The notes beneath the pieces were generated by a model, which saw only the letters and a program-made list of their open reading frames with translations, did no database searches and was not told the origin of the DNA. 7,897 nt of DNA from Deltaproteobacteria bacterium (GTDB lineage Bacteria; Desulfobacterota; BSN033; UBA1163): assembly GCA_016875155.1 (NCBI GenBank), contig VGSD01000121.1:1-7897 (forward strand), given 5' to 3'. Position numbers and translations under genes: made by a program. This document shows positions 1 through 6,457 of the stretch, in pieces. The first letter of the stretch is position 1. Every line of letters starts with the position of its first letter.

Positions 1-1268
1 ACCTTCCCCAACCCTTTCGTGGGCCCCTGATGAAAGAGGCCATCATCATTGGAGGGATCGTTCCGACGTGCTACTTTCGCAAATTCCTTAGGACTAAAAA
101 AATAGTTCTGCATAAACTTGACGACAAGCGCCATGTTGACATGAACCGTACCTTCAAGCTTGGGAAGCATCCTGATTTCATGAGTGGCAATTTCAAAGAA
201 GGGATCCTTTTCAAACCCTTTGGCCGCGATCACATCCCACAGCAGGTTGATCACCTCTTCCCCCTGTGTGGTCACTTTCATCTTCACCATGGGATTGTAT
301 AGGAGGTATCTCCGATCCTCCTGTGAGGCCATGCGCATATAATCACTGGCTCTCTCAGAAAAGAGTTTCATGGCCACAAGCCGGCAGTACGCATCTGTAA
401 AAAGCTTCTTGACATGAGGAAAATCAGTCACATATTGACCGTATACATATCGGTTGGCTGCATGGTCAATCGCCTCATAAAAAGCATGGGTACACAATCC
501 GATCGAACCCCACCCCAAGTTAAACTTGCAGATGTTGATCGTATTCAGCATGTCATCCCACGCCCTTTGCCCCCTGCTCAGGATATCCATCTCCGTAACG
601 GGATAGTCGTGCAACGAATATTCAGCGACATAATTTGATTCGTTCACGACATTTTGAATACACTCGAATTTATCGTGCTTGGAGTCTACGACAAACCACA
701 CATAATCACCGGTGTCCGTCATCCTGGCAAAGGTGGAAACCATCGCAGCCTCATTCCCATTCCCGATATAATATTTGTCACCGTTGGCTACATAAGTCCC
801 ATCTCCCTTAGGGGTTAGCATCATATCCGTTGAATAGATATCGGCACCATGCTCCTTTTCAGAGAGTCCGAACCCAAAGACCCTACCCTCTTCTAACAAC
901 TTGGCTGTCCGATGCTTTACAGTTTCATTTTCACCTAAAAAGATCGGCCCAAGACCCAGCATGGTGACCTGAAAGGTGTACCAGTAAGTCAGCCCGTAGA
1001 AAGAGGTGATCTCTGCAAACTCACAATTACGATAGGTATCCCAACGCGAGTCTTCAGCGCCATACCCCCTCGGTGTCATCAGGGTTGAGAAAATCTTCTC
1101 TTTTCTTAAAAATTCGACAAAGTCATAATTCCACACCTTTTCGTGGTAATCCTTCTTGATCTTCCTTAAACCCTTGTTTTCCAGAAACGCGATGGTCTTG
1201 ATCATGATCTCGCGAGACCGATCGTCAGGATAGGACCGTCTGTGATTTTTTGGGTTTAACAAAATCAT
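1..1268 (-). CDS. Acyl-CoA dehydrogenase family protein, 3' end outside the window
   Basis: The reading frame is open from an ATG at 1268 to the left edge, giving 422 codons with no stop. It encodes a flavin-dependent acyl-CoA dehydrogenase, an enzyme class that oxidises an acyl-CoA to an enoyl-CoA and passes electrons to an electron-transfer flavoprotein. Family landmarks appear in order. The N-terminal helical part contains a TPRGYGAED segment. The FAD/substrate loop SEKEHGAD (136-143) takes the place of the usual TEPxxGSD. The beta-domain has a GDKYYIGNG segment. The C-terminal helical domain has RYVYGQ (273-278), AAKGF and LEGT. E372 in LEGT aligns with the catalytic Glu of medium-chain enzymes (YEGT). 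A GAAGGAGA ribosome binding site lies just upstream of the start. It is the last gene of the nitrilase-pncB operon, 36 bases after pncB. The sequence is divergent, so the substrate cannot be named; the family assignment is firm. Confidence 0.88.
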   Translation of the reverse strand, partial: MILLNPKNHRRSYPDDRSREIMIKTIAFLENKGLRKIKKDYHEKVWNYDFVEFLRKEKIFSTLMTPRGYGAEDSRWDTYRNCEFAEITSFYGLTYWYTFQVTMLGLGPIFLGENETVKHRTAKLLEEGRVFGFGLSEKEHGADIYSTDMMLTPKGDGTYVANGDKYYIGNGNEAAMVSTFARMTDTGDYVWFVVDSKHDKFECIQNVVNESNYVAEYSLHDYPVTEMDILSRGQRAWDDMLNTINICKFNLGWGSIGLCTHAFYEAIDHAANRYVYGQYVTDFPHVKKLFTDAYCRLVAMKLFSERASDYMRMASQEDRRYLLYNPMVKMKVTTQGEEVINLLWDVIAAKGFEKDPFFEIATHEIRMLPKLEGTVHVNMALVVKFMQNYFFSPKEFAKVARRNDPSNDDGLFHQGPTKGLGK

Positions 1269-1290
1269 GCGTTCTCCTTCTTTTGAAGAT

Positions 1291-1308
1291 GTGATCCCAA
1301 GAGATCAC
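1291..1308 (-). promoter_or_regulatory. Small stem-loop at the pncB stop / acyl-CoA dehydrogenase leader
   Basis: GTGATC (1291-1296) and GATCAC (1303-1308) are perfect 6-bp arms around a 6-base loop. The hairpin overlaps the pncB stop codon and sits just 5' of the ribosome binding site of the next gene. No T-run follows on the minus strand, so it is not an intrinsic terminator. It might affect translational coupling or mRNA processing, or be chance. Confidence 0.25.
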
Positions 1309-2891
1309 TTCAACTCTGTTACAGGTGATTCTTCTGCCCAAAGGTGGTAAACGTAGTTATAGAGTTCTTCGCTCACCGATACCTTGTAGGGTGTGGGGTT
1401 GATGTCCCTGAGATGGTCCTCTCTTGTATTCCGGAGCTGATTTAAAACATAATTTCTGGATTCATTTAACGGAATTTCCGGGTAGATCCTTTTCCCATCC
1501 CAAACACATTGATGGAGCGGAATAACTTTTGAGGGTGTAACATACACACGTTTGATAGGGTCAAAGGGATGATGGCATAAAACATGGTTTCCTGGGGCTG
1601 GAGGTTTGTCTCCCACTCTTACCATTAGATCTAACAAGCTGTAACCGTCTTTGCCGAAAAGGCGGTAGGCCTCTTTCTTCCCGGGTATGGTCATTTTGCC
1701 CAATTCCTGGGAAAGTTTAATCCGGGGAATGCCCTTTACCTCAACCAGTTTATAGATGCACCCCATTGCAGGCTGGTCATCACATGTCACAAGATGCGTC
1801 CCTATGCCAAAGGTGTCGATTTCATGGCCTTGTTGCCTCAGAGAGACCAGGACGCTCTTGTTAATCTCATTGCTCGCCATAATCAAACATGTTGAAAGAC
1901 CGGGGTCAATCCTAGCGCCCATTTCATTGAACATTTTTCTTGTTCCCTTTGAAAGGTACGAAAGGTCCCCGGAATCCAATCTTATCCCGATCGGCTTATA
2001 GCCTAATTTGAGAAGCCCAATGGCTACACAGATAAAGTTGGGAACCCCTGATTTCAACGTGTCGTAGGTGTCCACCAGCGCCAGAAACCCCCTCGGAAAG
2101 GCTTGGGCATAAGCAATGAAAGAGGCAAGTTCTCCTTCATTGGTATGACTCAAACCCAATTCAGCCCGGATTTCCAAAACCATTTTAATAAAATCGTATG
2201 CTTTTCCGTCGGTTCCAACAAGAGTACGATCCTTCAAATTGTCAATCCCTGTAAAGGACTGCACATAAGAGTGCGCATGCGTTCCCCGTATGGGTATATT
2301 GAAAAGATAGCCTGCAAGAACATTGCTCGTCCCATCAAAACCACCCATATAACTATAACGGGAAGCCGAAACCCCTCCATCCGGACCTTGCGCTCTTCGC
2401 AATCCGAATTCGATCAACCCTTTTTCAAAACCCACGGCTAGGCGATACTTTGCGGCATTGGTAGTCATCAAGCTGGAATAATTGGTCAACGTCAGAGCGG
2501 CCGTTTCGAGCAACTGAGCAACGGCGATCGGTCCTTGGACTCTCATGAGTGGTTCGCGAGGAAAAGAGATCGTTCCTTCTTTGAAAGCGTAAATTTTCAA
2601 TTTGGAACAGTCCACACTTTTGAGCCAATCAAAAAACCCTCTTTCGCATTGAACCATCTGTTCTTTGAGATAGGCTATGTGATCATCGGTAAAGTGAAAA
2701 TGTTCGAACAGCCTGAGCTTCTCCTCAAGCCCGGCATAGATGGCAAACTCTCCACGGAAAGGATTGGTGCGGAAAAAAAGGTCAAATACAGCCTCCTCCT
2801 CGTGTACTCCAGCTTTCCAATAAGCATAAGCCATGGTGATCTGGTAGAAGTCGGTCAATATAGGATTTACCAATTTGTTGGTGGGTTCCAT
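1305..2891 (-). CDS. pncB: Nicotinate phosphoribosyltransferase
   Basis: This 528-residue cytoplasmic enzyme joins nicotinate to phosphoribosyl pyrophosphate, with ATP hydrolysis, to make nicotinate mononucleotide, the first step of nicotinate salvage to NAD. Family motifs run through the protein: TDFYQ (13-17) near the N-terminus, EFGLRRAQG (161-169), GGFDGTSN (183-190), GTHAHS (203-208), RLDSGD (304-309) and FGIGTHLVT (361-369). H207 in GTHAHS is the likely phosphorylated catalytic histidine, by alignment with the AHS motif of the human enzyme. The segment from GCIYKLVEV onward matches the C-terminal part of the longer NAPRTase class. The length is close to the roughly 540 residues of the human-type enzyme and longer than the roughly 400-residue E. 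coli PncB. The start is supported by a purine-rich GAGAGGAATGAGAG leader directly before the ATG. The gene begins 28 bases after the nitrilase stop and ends 36 bases before the acyl-CoA dehydrogenase, so co-transcription is very likely. Confidence 0.96.
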   Translation of the reverse strand: MEPTNKLVNPILTDFYQITMAYAYWKAGVHEEEAVFDLFFRTNPFRGEFAIYAGLEEKLRLFEHFHFTDDHIAYLKEQMVQCERGFFDWLKSVDCSKLKIYAFKEGTISFPREPLMRVQGPIAVAQLLETAALTLTNYSSLMTTNAAKYRLAVGFEKGLIEFGLRRAQGPDGGVSASRYSYMGGFDGTSNVLAGYLFNIPIRGTHAHSYVQSFTGIDNLKDRTLVGTDGKAYDFIKMVLEIRAELGLSHTNEGELASFIAYAQAFPRGFLALVDTYDTLKSGVPNFICVAIGLLKLGYKPIGIRLDSGDLSYLSKGTRKMFNEMGARIDPGLSTCLIMASNEINKSVLVSLRQQGHEIDTFGIGTHLVTCDDQPAMGCIYKLVEVKGIPRIKLSQELGKMTIPGKKEAYRLFGKDGYSLLDLMVRVGDKPPAPGNHVLCHHPFDPIKRVYVTPSKVIPLHQCVWDGKRIYPEIPLNESRNYVLNQLRNTREDHLRDINPTPYKVSVSEELYNYVYHLWAEESPVTELK

Positions 2892-2919
2892 CTCTCATTC
2901 CTCTCTTCTTTTGGCTGAA

Positions 2920-3861
2920 TCATTTGGTATCTTTCGAAGACACCACCACAGGAGGGGTGGGACGAGTGTTGACATAAAGCCGGAAAATATCCGGTCGTGA
3001 ATAATGGCCAACCACATCGAAATCATATTTACCTTTAGGAATTTCATCCAAATCCAGATCTGCGGTCAGAATAGAAGGCCCTTCAAAATTTGGCCCGGCT
3101 AGAACTTGACCCAGAGGCCCGATGATGCAACTTCCACCTCGCATGAGAATGGTAGCCGGGTCATCTCCCTGAAACGCAGCATAGTCCTTGGGACAATCAG
3201 CTCGAGTGAGATACTGGCAGCAACTGAGGACAAAACAGCGCCCCTCCAGTGCGATATGGCGCATTGAAGCAAGCCAGGTATCCCGGGAGTCGGCTGTGGG
3301 TGCACAATAGAGTTGGATCCCCTGTGCATACATATGCATGCGAAGCATGGGCATATAGTTCTCCCAGCAAATCACGCTCCCAATCTTTCCAAGAGGGGTA
3401 TCAAATACAGGCAGGGTCGAACCATCCCCAAATCCCCAGACCAAGCGCTCCATGGCTGTGGGCATCAGCTTTCGATGTTTGCCCATCAACCCTCCATCCG
3501 GAGAAAAGAAAAGGACTGTGCAATAAAGTGTTCCACCGTCCCGTTCGATCACGCCGATGACCAGAAAAACTCGCGCTTCCTGTGCAGCCTTTTCCAAGGC
3601 GTCACAGGCTGGACCCGGAACCTCCACTGCGCTCTCATAATAGCGCCTGAAATCCTCTCGTCCTCCTGGTGTGCGGGAACCAATCCGCGCACCGAAGTCA
3701 AGACCTGCGGGATAAGCAGACACAAACGCCTCAGGCAGAACAACTAGCTTTGCCCCATTCCTCGCCGCCTGAATAACTAAGGAATGAACCTTTTCGAGAG
3801 TTGCCTTCTGATTAAAAACCACTGGACTATCTTGAATCACGGCAGCACGAACAACATTCAT
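2920..3861 (-). CDS. Nitrilase (branch 1 of the carbon-nitrogen hydrolase superfamily)
   Basis: This 313-residue cytoplasmic enzyme belongs to the family that hydrolyses an organic nitrile to the carboxylic acid and ammonia through a covalent thioimidate. The catalytic set is intact: E44 in LPEAFVSAYP, K131 in KHRKLMPT, the second conserved Glu E138 in MERLVWGFGDGS, and nucleophile C165 in ICWENYMP. The CWENYMP signature and HRKLMPT are typical of true nitrilases rather than of amidases, carbamoylases or NAD-synthetase glutaminase domains. Family length is about 300-370 residues, so the protein is complete. An AAGGAGAG ribosome binding site lies five bases before the ATG. It is the first gene of a minus-strand operon with pncB next, so an aromatic substrate such as nicotinonitrile, giving nicotinate, is an attractive inference. 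The sequence alone cannot separate this from arylacetonitrilase or aliphatic nitrilase activity. Confidence 0.93.
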   Translation of the reverse strand: MNVVRAAVIQDSPVVFNQKATLEKVHSLVIQAARNGAKLVVLPEAFVSAYPAGLDFGARIGSRTPGGREDFRRYYESAVEVPGPACDALEKAAQEARVFLVIGVIERDGGTLYCTVLFFSPDGGLMGKHRKLMPTAMERLVWGFGDGSTLPVFDTPLGKIGSVICWENYMPMLRMHMYAQGIQLYCAPTADSRDTWLASMRHIALEGRCFVLSCCQYLTRADCPKDYAAFQGDDPATILMRGGSCIIGPLGQVLAGPNFEGPSILTADLDLDEIPKGKYDFDVVGHYSRPDIFRLYVNTRPTPPVVVSSKDTK

Positions 3862-3880
3862 CTTCTCTCTCCTTAGGCCT
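3862..3880 (-). promoter_or_regulatory. Ribosome binding site of the nitrilase gene
   Basis: The minus strand reads AAGGAGAGAAG immediately before the ATG at 3861. The AAGGAG core has five bases of spacing. It fixes the start at MNVVRAAVIQ, where the usual nitrilase N-terminal beta strand begins. Confidence 0.7.
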
Positions 3881-3904
3881 CTATGAGATTTAATTCTATC
3901 TGAG

Positions 3905-3932
3905 AATATACTTGGCAGGTTGTCTCCGTCAA
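3905..3932 (-). promoter_or_regulatory. Sigma70-like promoter of the nitrilase-pncB-acyl-CoA dehydrogenase operon
   Basis: On the minus strand TTGACG (3927-3932) is separated by 16 bases from TATATT (3905-3910), each matching five of six consensus bases. Transcription would begin near 3898, leaving a leader of roughly 37 bases with the nitrilase ribosome binding site in it. It lies in the 92-base gap after ytfJ and implies that the operon can be expressed independently of ytfJ. Confidence 0.55.
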
Positions 3933-3953
3933 GTAGTATGAAGTGGATGAACG

Positions 3954-4487
3954 CTACAGATGATCACGGATGACCTTGATAAGCGTTTGGATCTCTTCTG
4001 AAGTGAGCTTGCCATCTTTTCTAAAGATTAATTTCCCATTTTTATCAAAGGCCAGGACGTTACTGCTGTCGTCGGCGATCTTCCAACCATTCACGATCAC
4101 TTTCTTGTAATCCCGCACATAGGTGGTTTTGGGATAGCGCTTCTGCTTATCTTTAAGGGCAGAAGAAATGGCAAAATTGGGAAGCCAGGTCGCTGCCATA
4201 TTAATGATTCCAACCGAATGGAACTTGTCCCCGGGAAATTTCTCTCTATCTAAAGCGTCGCTGGCTTCGTTGTTTGTATCTTTTTCATCAGGATCAACAT
4301 AAAAAAGGACAGAGACCTTATCCCTTAACTCTGCACTGCTCCAAGGGGTTCCATCGAGACGCCCTCCAAGTTTTCCTTTTAACTCTATTGCTGGAGGAAC
4401 CTCTCCAAGCTCAACCGCCTGGGCAACCGGGTGGGTCAACAAAAGACCTAAAACAACGATGAACCTGGTTATAATATGTCTCATCAT
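3954..4487 (-). CDS. ytfJ: YtfJ-family secreted thioredoxin-fold protein
   Basis: The product resembles E. coli YtfJ, a periplasmic protein of unknown biochemical role with a thioredoxin-like fold. The C-terminal half is the clearest match: a segment ending SSALKDKQKRYP, then VNGWKIADDSSNVLAFDKNG, then KDGKLTSEEIQTLI. The N-terminus is a classical signal peptide, with basic MMRHIITR, hydrophobic FIVVLGLLL and a likely cleavage after AQA. The frame can be extended to an ATG at 4526, but that adds 13 residues lacking signal-peptide character and a ribosome binding site. AGGAGGG lies directly before the ATG pair at 4487 and 4484, so I start at 4487; 4484 gives better spacing and may be the true start. 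The protein has no cysteine, so it cannot be a CxxC redox enzyme. It is a separate gene upstream of the nitrilase operon with its own downstream promoter; any functional link is unproven. Confidence 0.85.
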   Translation of the reverse strand: MMRHIITRFIVVLGLLLTHPVAQAVELGEVPPAIELKGKLGGRLDGTPWSSAELRDKVSVLFYVDPDEKDTNNEASDALDREKFPGDKFHSVGIINMAATWLPNFAISSALKDKQKRYPKTTYVRDYKKVIVNGWKIADDSSNVLAFDKNGKLIFRKDGKLTSEEIQTLIKVIRDHL

Positions 4488-4568
4488 CCCTCCTGAACGT
4501 ATAATTTTGATTTTTTGGGGACCCAATGGATTAAAACAAAAAATACCGCCAATGCCGCCTTAAGAAGT

Positions 4569-4587
4569 TGACTGAATTTTTCAGTCA
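4569..4587. promoter_or_regulatory. Perfect inverted repeat upstream of ytfJ
   Basis: TGACTGA (4569-4575) and TCAGTCA (4581-4587) are perfect 7-bp arms around the 5-base centre ATTTT. The repeat lies about 80-100 bases upstream of the ytfJ start. The symmetry suits a dimeric regulator's operator. It could also form an RNA hairpin, but no T-run follows on the minus strand to support termination. Confidence 0.35.
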
Positions 4588-4660
4588 GAGCCTACGACCT
4601 TTACCCAACCTTATCAGCTGTCCTACCCAACAACCCATGACCCAATCAACCCTTTCGACT

Positions 4661-4757
4661 CCCCGGTCTTAAGCCCGGGGTATGCTCAGGGTTGATACTG
4701 AGCGGCGCTTTTTACCCCGATTTGAAAATCGGGGTTTGGCGCCGTCGAACGTATCAA
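4661..4757. repeat. Cluster of nested inverted repeats (palindromic element)
   Basis: Three hairpins lie back to back. CCCCGG (4661-4666) pairs with CCGGGG (4675-4680). GCTCAG (4684-4689) pairs with CTGAGC (4698-4703). An inner stem CCCCGATT (4715-4722) pairs with AATCGGGG (4727-4734), enclosed by CGGCGC (4703-4708) with GCGCCG (4739-4744). TTGATAC (4692-4698) can alternatively pair with GTATCAA (4751-4757), closing the right part into one 66-base cruciform that excludes the second hairpin. This may be a dispersed palindromic element, a structured 3' end of the tautomerase transcript, or both. One copy in the window cannot decide. Confidence 0.5.
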
Positions 4758-4828
4758 TCAATAATTAAATCATGGCCTATCTTCTAAGGGATGGCACCGG
4801 ATTTCGGTTTCTCAAACCTGAACTCCAC

Positions 4829-5026
4829 CTATTTTCTTTCTTTTAGCACATCCTCTAAAAGTTCTCCGCCCACTCCAACATCCTCCGGGCCGGATTCCCT
4901 CAGATATACGACAAAAGCTGATTTTTGAATCCCTGTCAGCCTGCTCGCAGTATCTGTGAAGGATTTGATCATCTCTTTTCTCTTCCCTTTCTCCAACATT
5001 GGGCCATAGAAAAATATGGTCGGCAT
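4829..5026 (-). CDS. 4-oxalocrotonate tautomerase family protein (DmpI-like)
   Basis: This is a complete 65-residue tautomerase-superfamily protein, the usual size for a single beta-alpha-beta subunit that assembles into hexamers. Pro2 follows the initiator Met and would become the N-terminal catalytic base after Met removal. The C-terminal signature EDVGVGGELL (48-57) matches the GIGG turn of 4-oxalocrotonate tautomerase. The match is best to the DmpI-like branch, with YGPMLEKGKRKEMI near the N-terminus. The canonical arginines are not conserved: the position of Arg39 appears to be Phe38, the Arg11 region carries Lys residues (K13, K15), and Phe50 is replaced by Val50. Substrate specificity is therefore likely to differ from classical 2-hydroxymuconate tautomerases. 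An AAAAGGAGGGAGAG ribosome binding site precedes the ATG. It lies 107 bases after the MFS gene and may be co-transcribed with it. Confidence 0.88.
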   Translation of the reverse strand: MPTIFFYGPMLEKGKRKEMIKSFTDTASRLTGIQKSAFVVYLRESGPEDVGVGGELLEDVLKERK

Positions 5027-5052
5027 CTCTCCCTCCTTTTAACTAAATATTG

Positions 5053-5085
5053 AAAGTGTTAGCCTATCCCCGCCACTTTGGGGAT
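5053..5085 (-). promoter_or_regulatory. Stem-loop with possible pseudoknot in the tautomerase leader
   Basis: On the minus-strand RNA, AUCCCC (5080-5085) pairs with GGGGAU (5066-5071). The loop contains AAAGUG (5074-5079), complementary to CACUUU (5053-5058) just downstream. This has the layout of an H-type pseudoknot about 30 bases before the tautomerase start. The first connecting loop would have zero bases, so at least one base pair would need to open for it to fold. It might be a leader structure or an mRNA-processing site, or be chance. Confidence 0.25.
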
Positions 5086-5101
5086 CTTCTCATAGCACCC
5101 A

Positions 5102-5115
5102 TTGCAATATTGCAA
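5102..5115. promoter_or_regulatory. Perfect 14-bp palindrome between the MFS gene and the tautomerase
   Basis: TTGCAATATTGCAA is identical to its reverse complement with no spacer. It lies 19-32 bases past the MFS stop and about 80 bases before the tautomerase start. Perfect symmetry without a loop favours a DNA-binding site over an RNA hairpin. No regulator can be named. Confidence 0.35.
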
Positions 5116-5133
5116 CCCAAATCCCACAGCAGA

Positions 5134-6354
5134 TTACTTCTCGCTGAAGCGTATTGGCTGCAGGAAAAAAATAAGTCCAAGACCGATGATGGCCACAAAG
5201 AGATACCCCCAAAAGGCAATCCCATAGCTTCCTGTTATATCAAACAGAGAACCTGCGAAGATGGGGCCGATAAAGCCTCCCACTGTGCCTGCAAAGACAG
5301 CCACGCCGAAGAGAAGACCATGCGACCGAATCCCGAAGTACTCGGCAACAATCGGTGAAATCACGGTGAAGAGGCCTCCGTGGGCAAATCCATAGACCAC
5401 TGCAAAAAGGTAGAACATCCAGAGTTCATTTGAAAATTGAAGCCATAGGAGCATGAGGATGAGCAAGACAAAACATAAGATCATCGAGCGCCGATTGCCG
5501 ATGCGATCGATGGCACTGCCAATGGAAAATCGCCCCACGATGCTGGCACCACCGATGGTCGAAAGGATCGTGGCAGATGCTTTCGGTGAAATACCCACGT
5601 CAATGGCATGTGGGACGATGTGTACCATGATGCTCATCAGGCAGAAACAGGCTGAAAGGTTGGCAAAGAAAATCATCCAGAACGCTCTGTCTCTCATCAC
5701 TTTCCATAAGGGGATCTCTCTTTCACGAAACCCACTCCCTGATGTTTCAGCCGGTGAATTGTCCGGAAAAAGTCCCATGCGAAAAGGATCGTGGCGCAAA
5801 ACCTGGGCGATGAGCACAAGCACCACCATTCCCACACCCCCGATGATCGCATAAGCCTGACGCCATCCTAAACCAGCGATGAGAACACTTGCCAAAAAGG
5901 GGATGAGCATCTGTCCAAATCCCGTACCCATCTTCACGATTCCTGTCATGACCCCTCGTCGTCGAACAAACCACCTTGCCGTCGTATTCAGGGCGATGAC
6001 ATCCACGGCACTCAATCCCATGCCGAAAAAGAGGCTGTAGAATAGATACAATTGCCATGGGGCGTGGATCGTGGAAAAGAGAAGGATTGAAGAACCAAAA
6101 AAGAGTCCTGCCACTGTCATCAAGAAGCGTGGGCCAAATCTGTCAACCAGCCTGCCGACGAAAATCCCTAAACCACCTGAGATGAGAAAAGCCAAGGAAT
6201 GGGCTCCCGAGAGCATGGCCCTTGACCAGGTAAACTCTGCAAGGAGGGGTTTAAAGAAAACACCAAAGGCCACATAGGTGCCGACTCCGACTGCTTGAAT
6301 CCCAGCACAGGCCGCAATGATGTAGTACCCATAGAAAAATGAGTTTCTCTGCAT
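5134..6354 (-). CDS. Major facilitator superfamily transporter, monocarboxylate/oxalate-formate type
   Basis: This is a 406-residue inner-membrane carrier with about twelve hydrophobic segments in two halves, separated by a hydrophilic loop around residues 187-220. The N-terminal FFYGYYII followed by GVFFKPLLAEFTWSRA is typical of the monocarboxylate and oxalate/formate antiporter branches. The MFS loop between helices 2 and 3 is GRLVDRFGPR (67-76), repeated in the second half as GRFSIGSAIDRIGNRRS (274-290). ARWFVRRRGVMTGI (126-139) is the conserved loop before helix 5. Length and ends are normal, so the protein should be functional. A GGAG eight bases before the ATG supports the start, and a promoter lies upstream at 6430-6457. 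The substrate is probably an organic anion. The tautomerase downstream suggests a keto- or enol-acid, but this is inference. Confidence 0.9.
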   Translation of the reverse strand: MQRNSFFYGYYIIAACAGIQAVGVGTYVAFGVFFKPLLAEFTWSRAMLSGAHSLAFLISGGLGIFVGRLVDRFGPRFLMTVAGLFFGSSILLFSTIHAPWQLYLFYSLFFGMGLSAVDVIALNTTARWFVRRRGVMTGIVKMGTGFGQMLIPFLASVLIAGLGWRQAYAIIGGVGMVVLVLIAQVLRHDPFRMGLFPDNSPAETSGSGFREREIPLWKVMRDRAFWMIFFANLSACFCLMSIMVHIVPHAIDVGISPKASATILSTIGGASIVGRFSIGSAIDRIGNRRSMILCFVLLILMLLWLQFSNELWMFYLFAVVYGFAHGGLFTVISPIVAEYFGIRSHGLLFGVAVFAGTVGGFIGPIFAGSLFDITGSYGIAFWGYLFVAIIGLGLIFFLQPIRFSEK

Positions 6355-6429
6355 AACGAATGCTCCATAGTGTCAGCCCATTGACATTTGGACTAACCCC
6401 TCTCCTATTCAAGAACTTTATGGTGCTGA

Positions 6430-6457
6430 TTTATCCCGAACGACCTATTCTTGTCAA
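6430..6457 (-). promoter_or_regulatory. Sigma70-like promoter of the MFS transporter gene
   Basis: The minus strand carries a perfect TTGACA (6452-6457), 16 bases of spacing, then GATAAA (6430-6435), which matches four of six bases of the -10 consensus. The start would fall near 6423, giving a leader of about 70 bases before the MFS ATG. It may also drive the tautomerase. Confidence 0.5.

Larger units (their letters stand above)
4488..4828. other. Gene-free, hairpin-rich spacer between the tautomerase and ytfJ
   Basis: I find no credible coding frame on either strand. The spacer holds the ytfJ leader (ribosome binding site at about 4488-4494), a short perfect palindrome at 4569-4587 and a compound set of inverted repeats at 4661-4757. 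None of the hairpins is followed by a convincing T-run on the minus strand, so I cannot point to a standard intrinsic terminator for the tautomerase transcript. A weak hairpin (GGTTT/AAACC, 4806-4818) lies just after the tautomerase stop. Confidence 0.6.

Noticed and set aside
30..638. Plus-strand open frames at 30-302 and 414-638
   Set aside because: They lie opposite the acyl-CoA dehydrogenase, whose minus-strand frame has clear family motifs throughout; the plus frames have no ribosome binding site or recognisable domain.
3249..3747. Plus-strand frames of 103 and 144 codons opposite the nitrilase
   Set aside because: The nitrilase on the other strand has an intact catalytic set over the same bases; these translations show no domain.
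4715..4734. CCCCGATT/AATCGGGG hairpin as an intrinsic terminator
   Set aside because: On the minus strand, where the neighbouring genes are read, it is followed by an A-run rather than a T-run; on the plus strand only three T's follow and no gene ends there.
5747..6058. 103-codon minus-strand frame inside the MFS gene
   Set aside because: It overlaps the MFS frame, is rich in Arg, Cys and His as shadow frames often are, and lacks a ribosome binding site.
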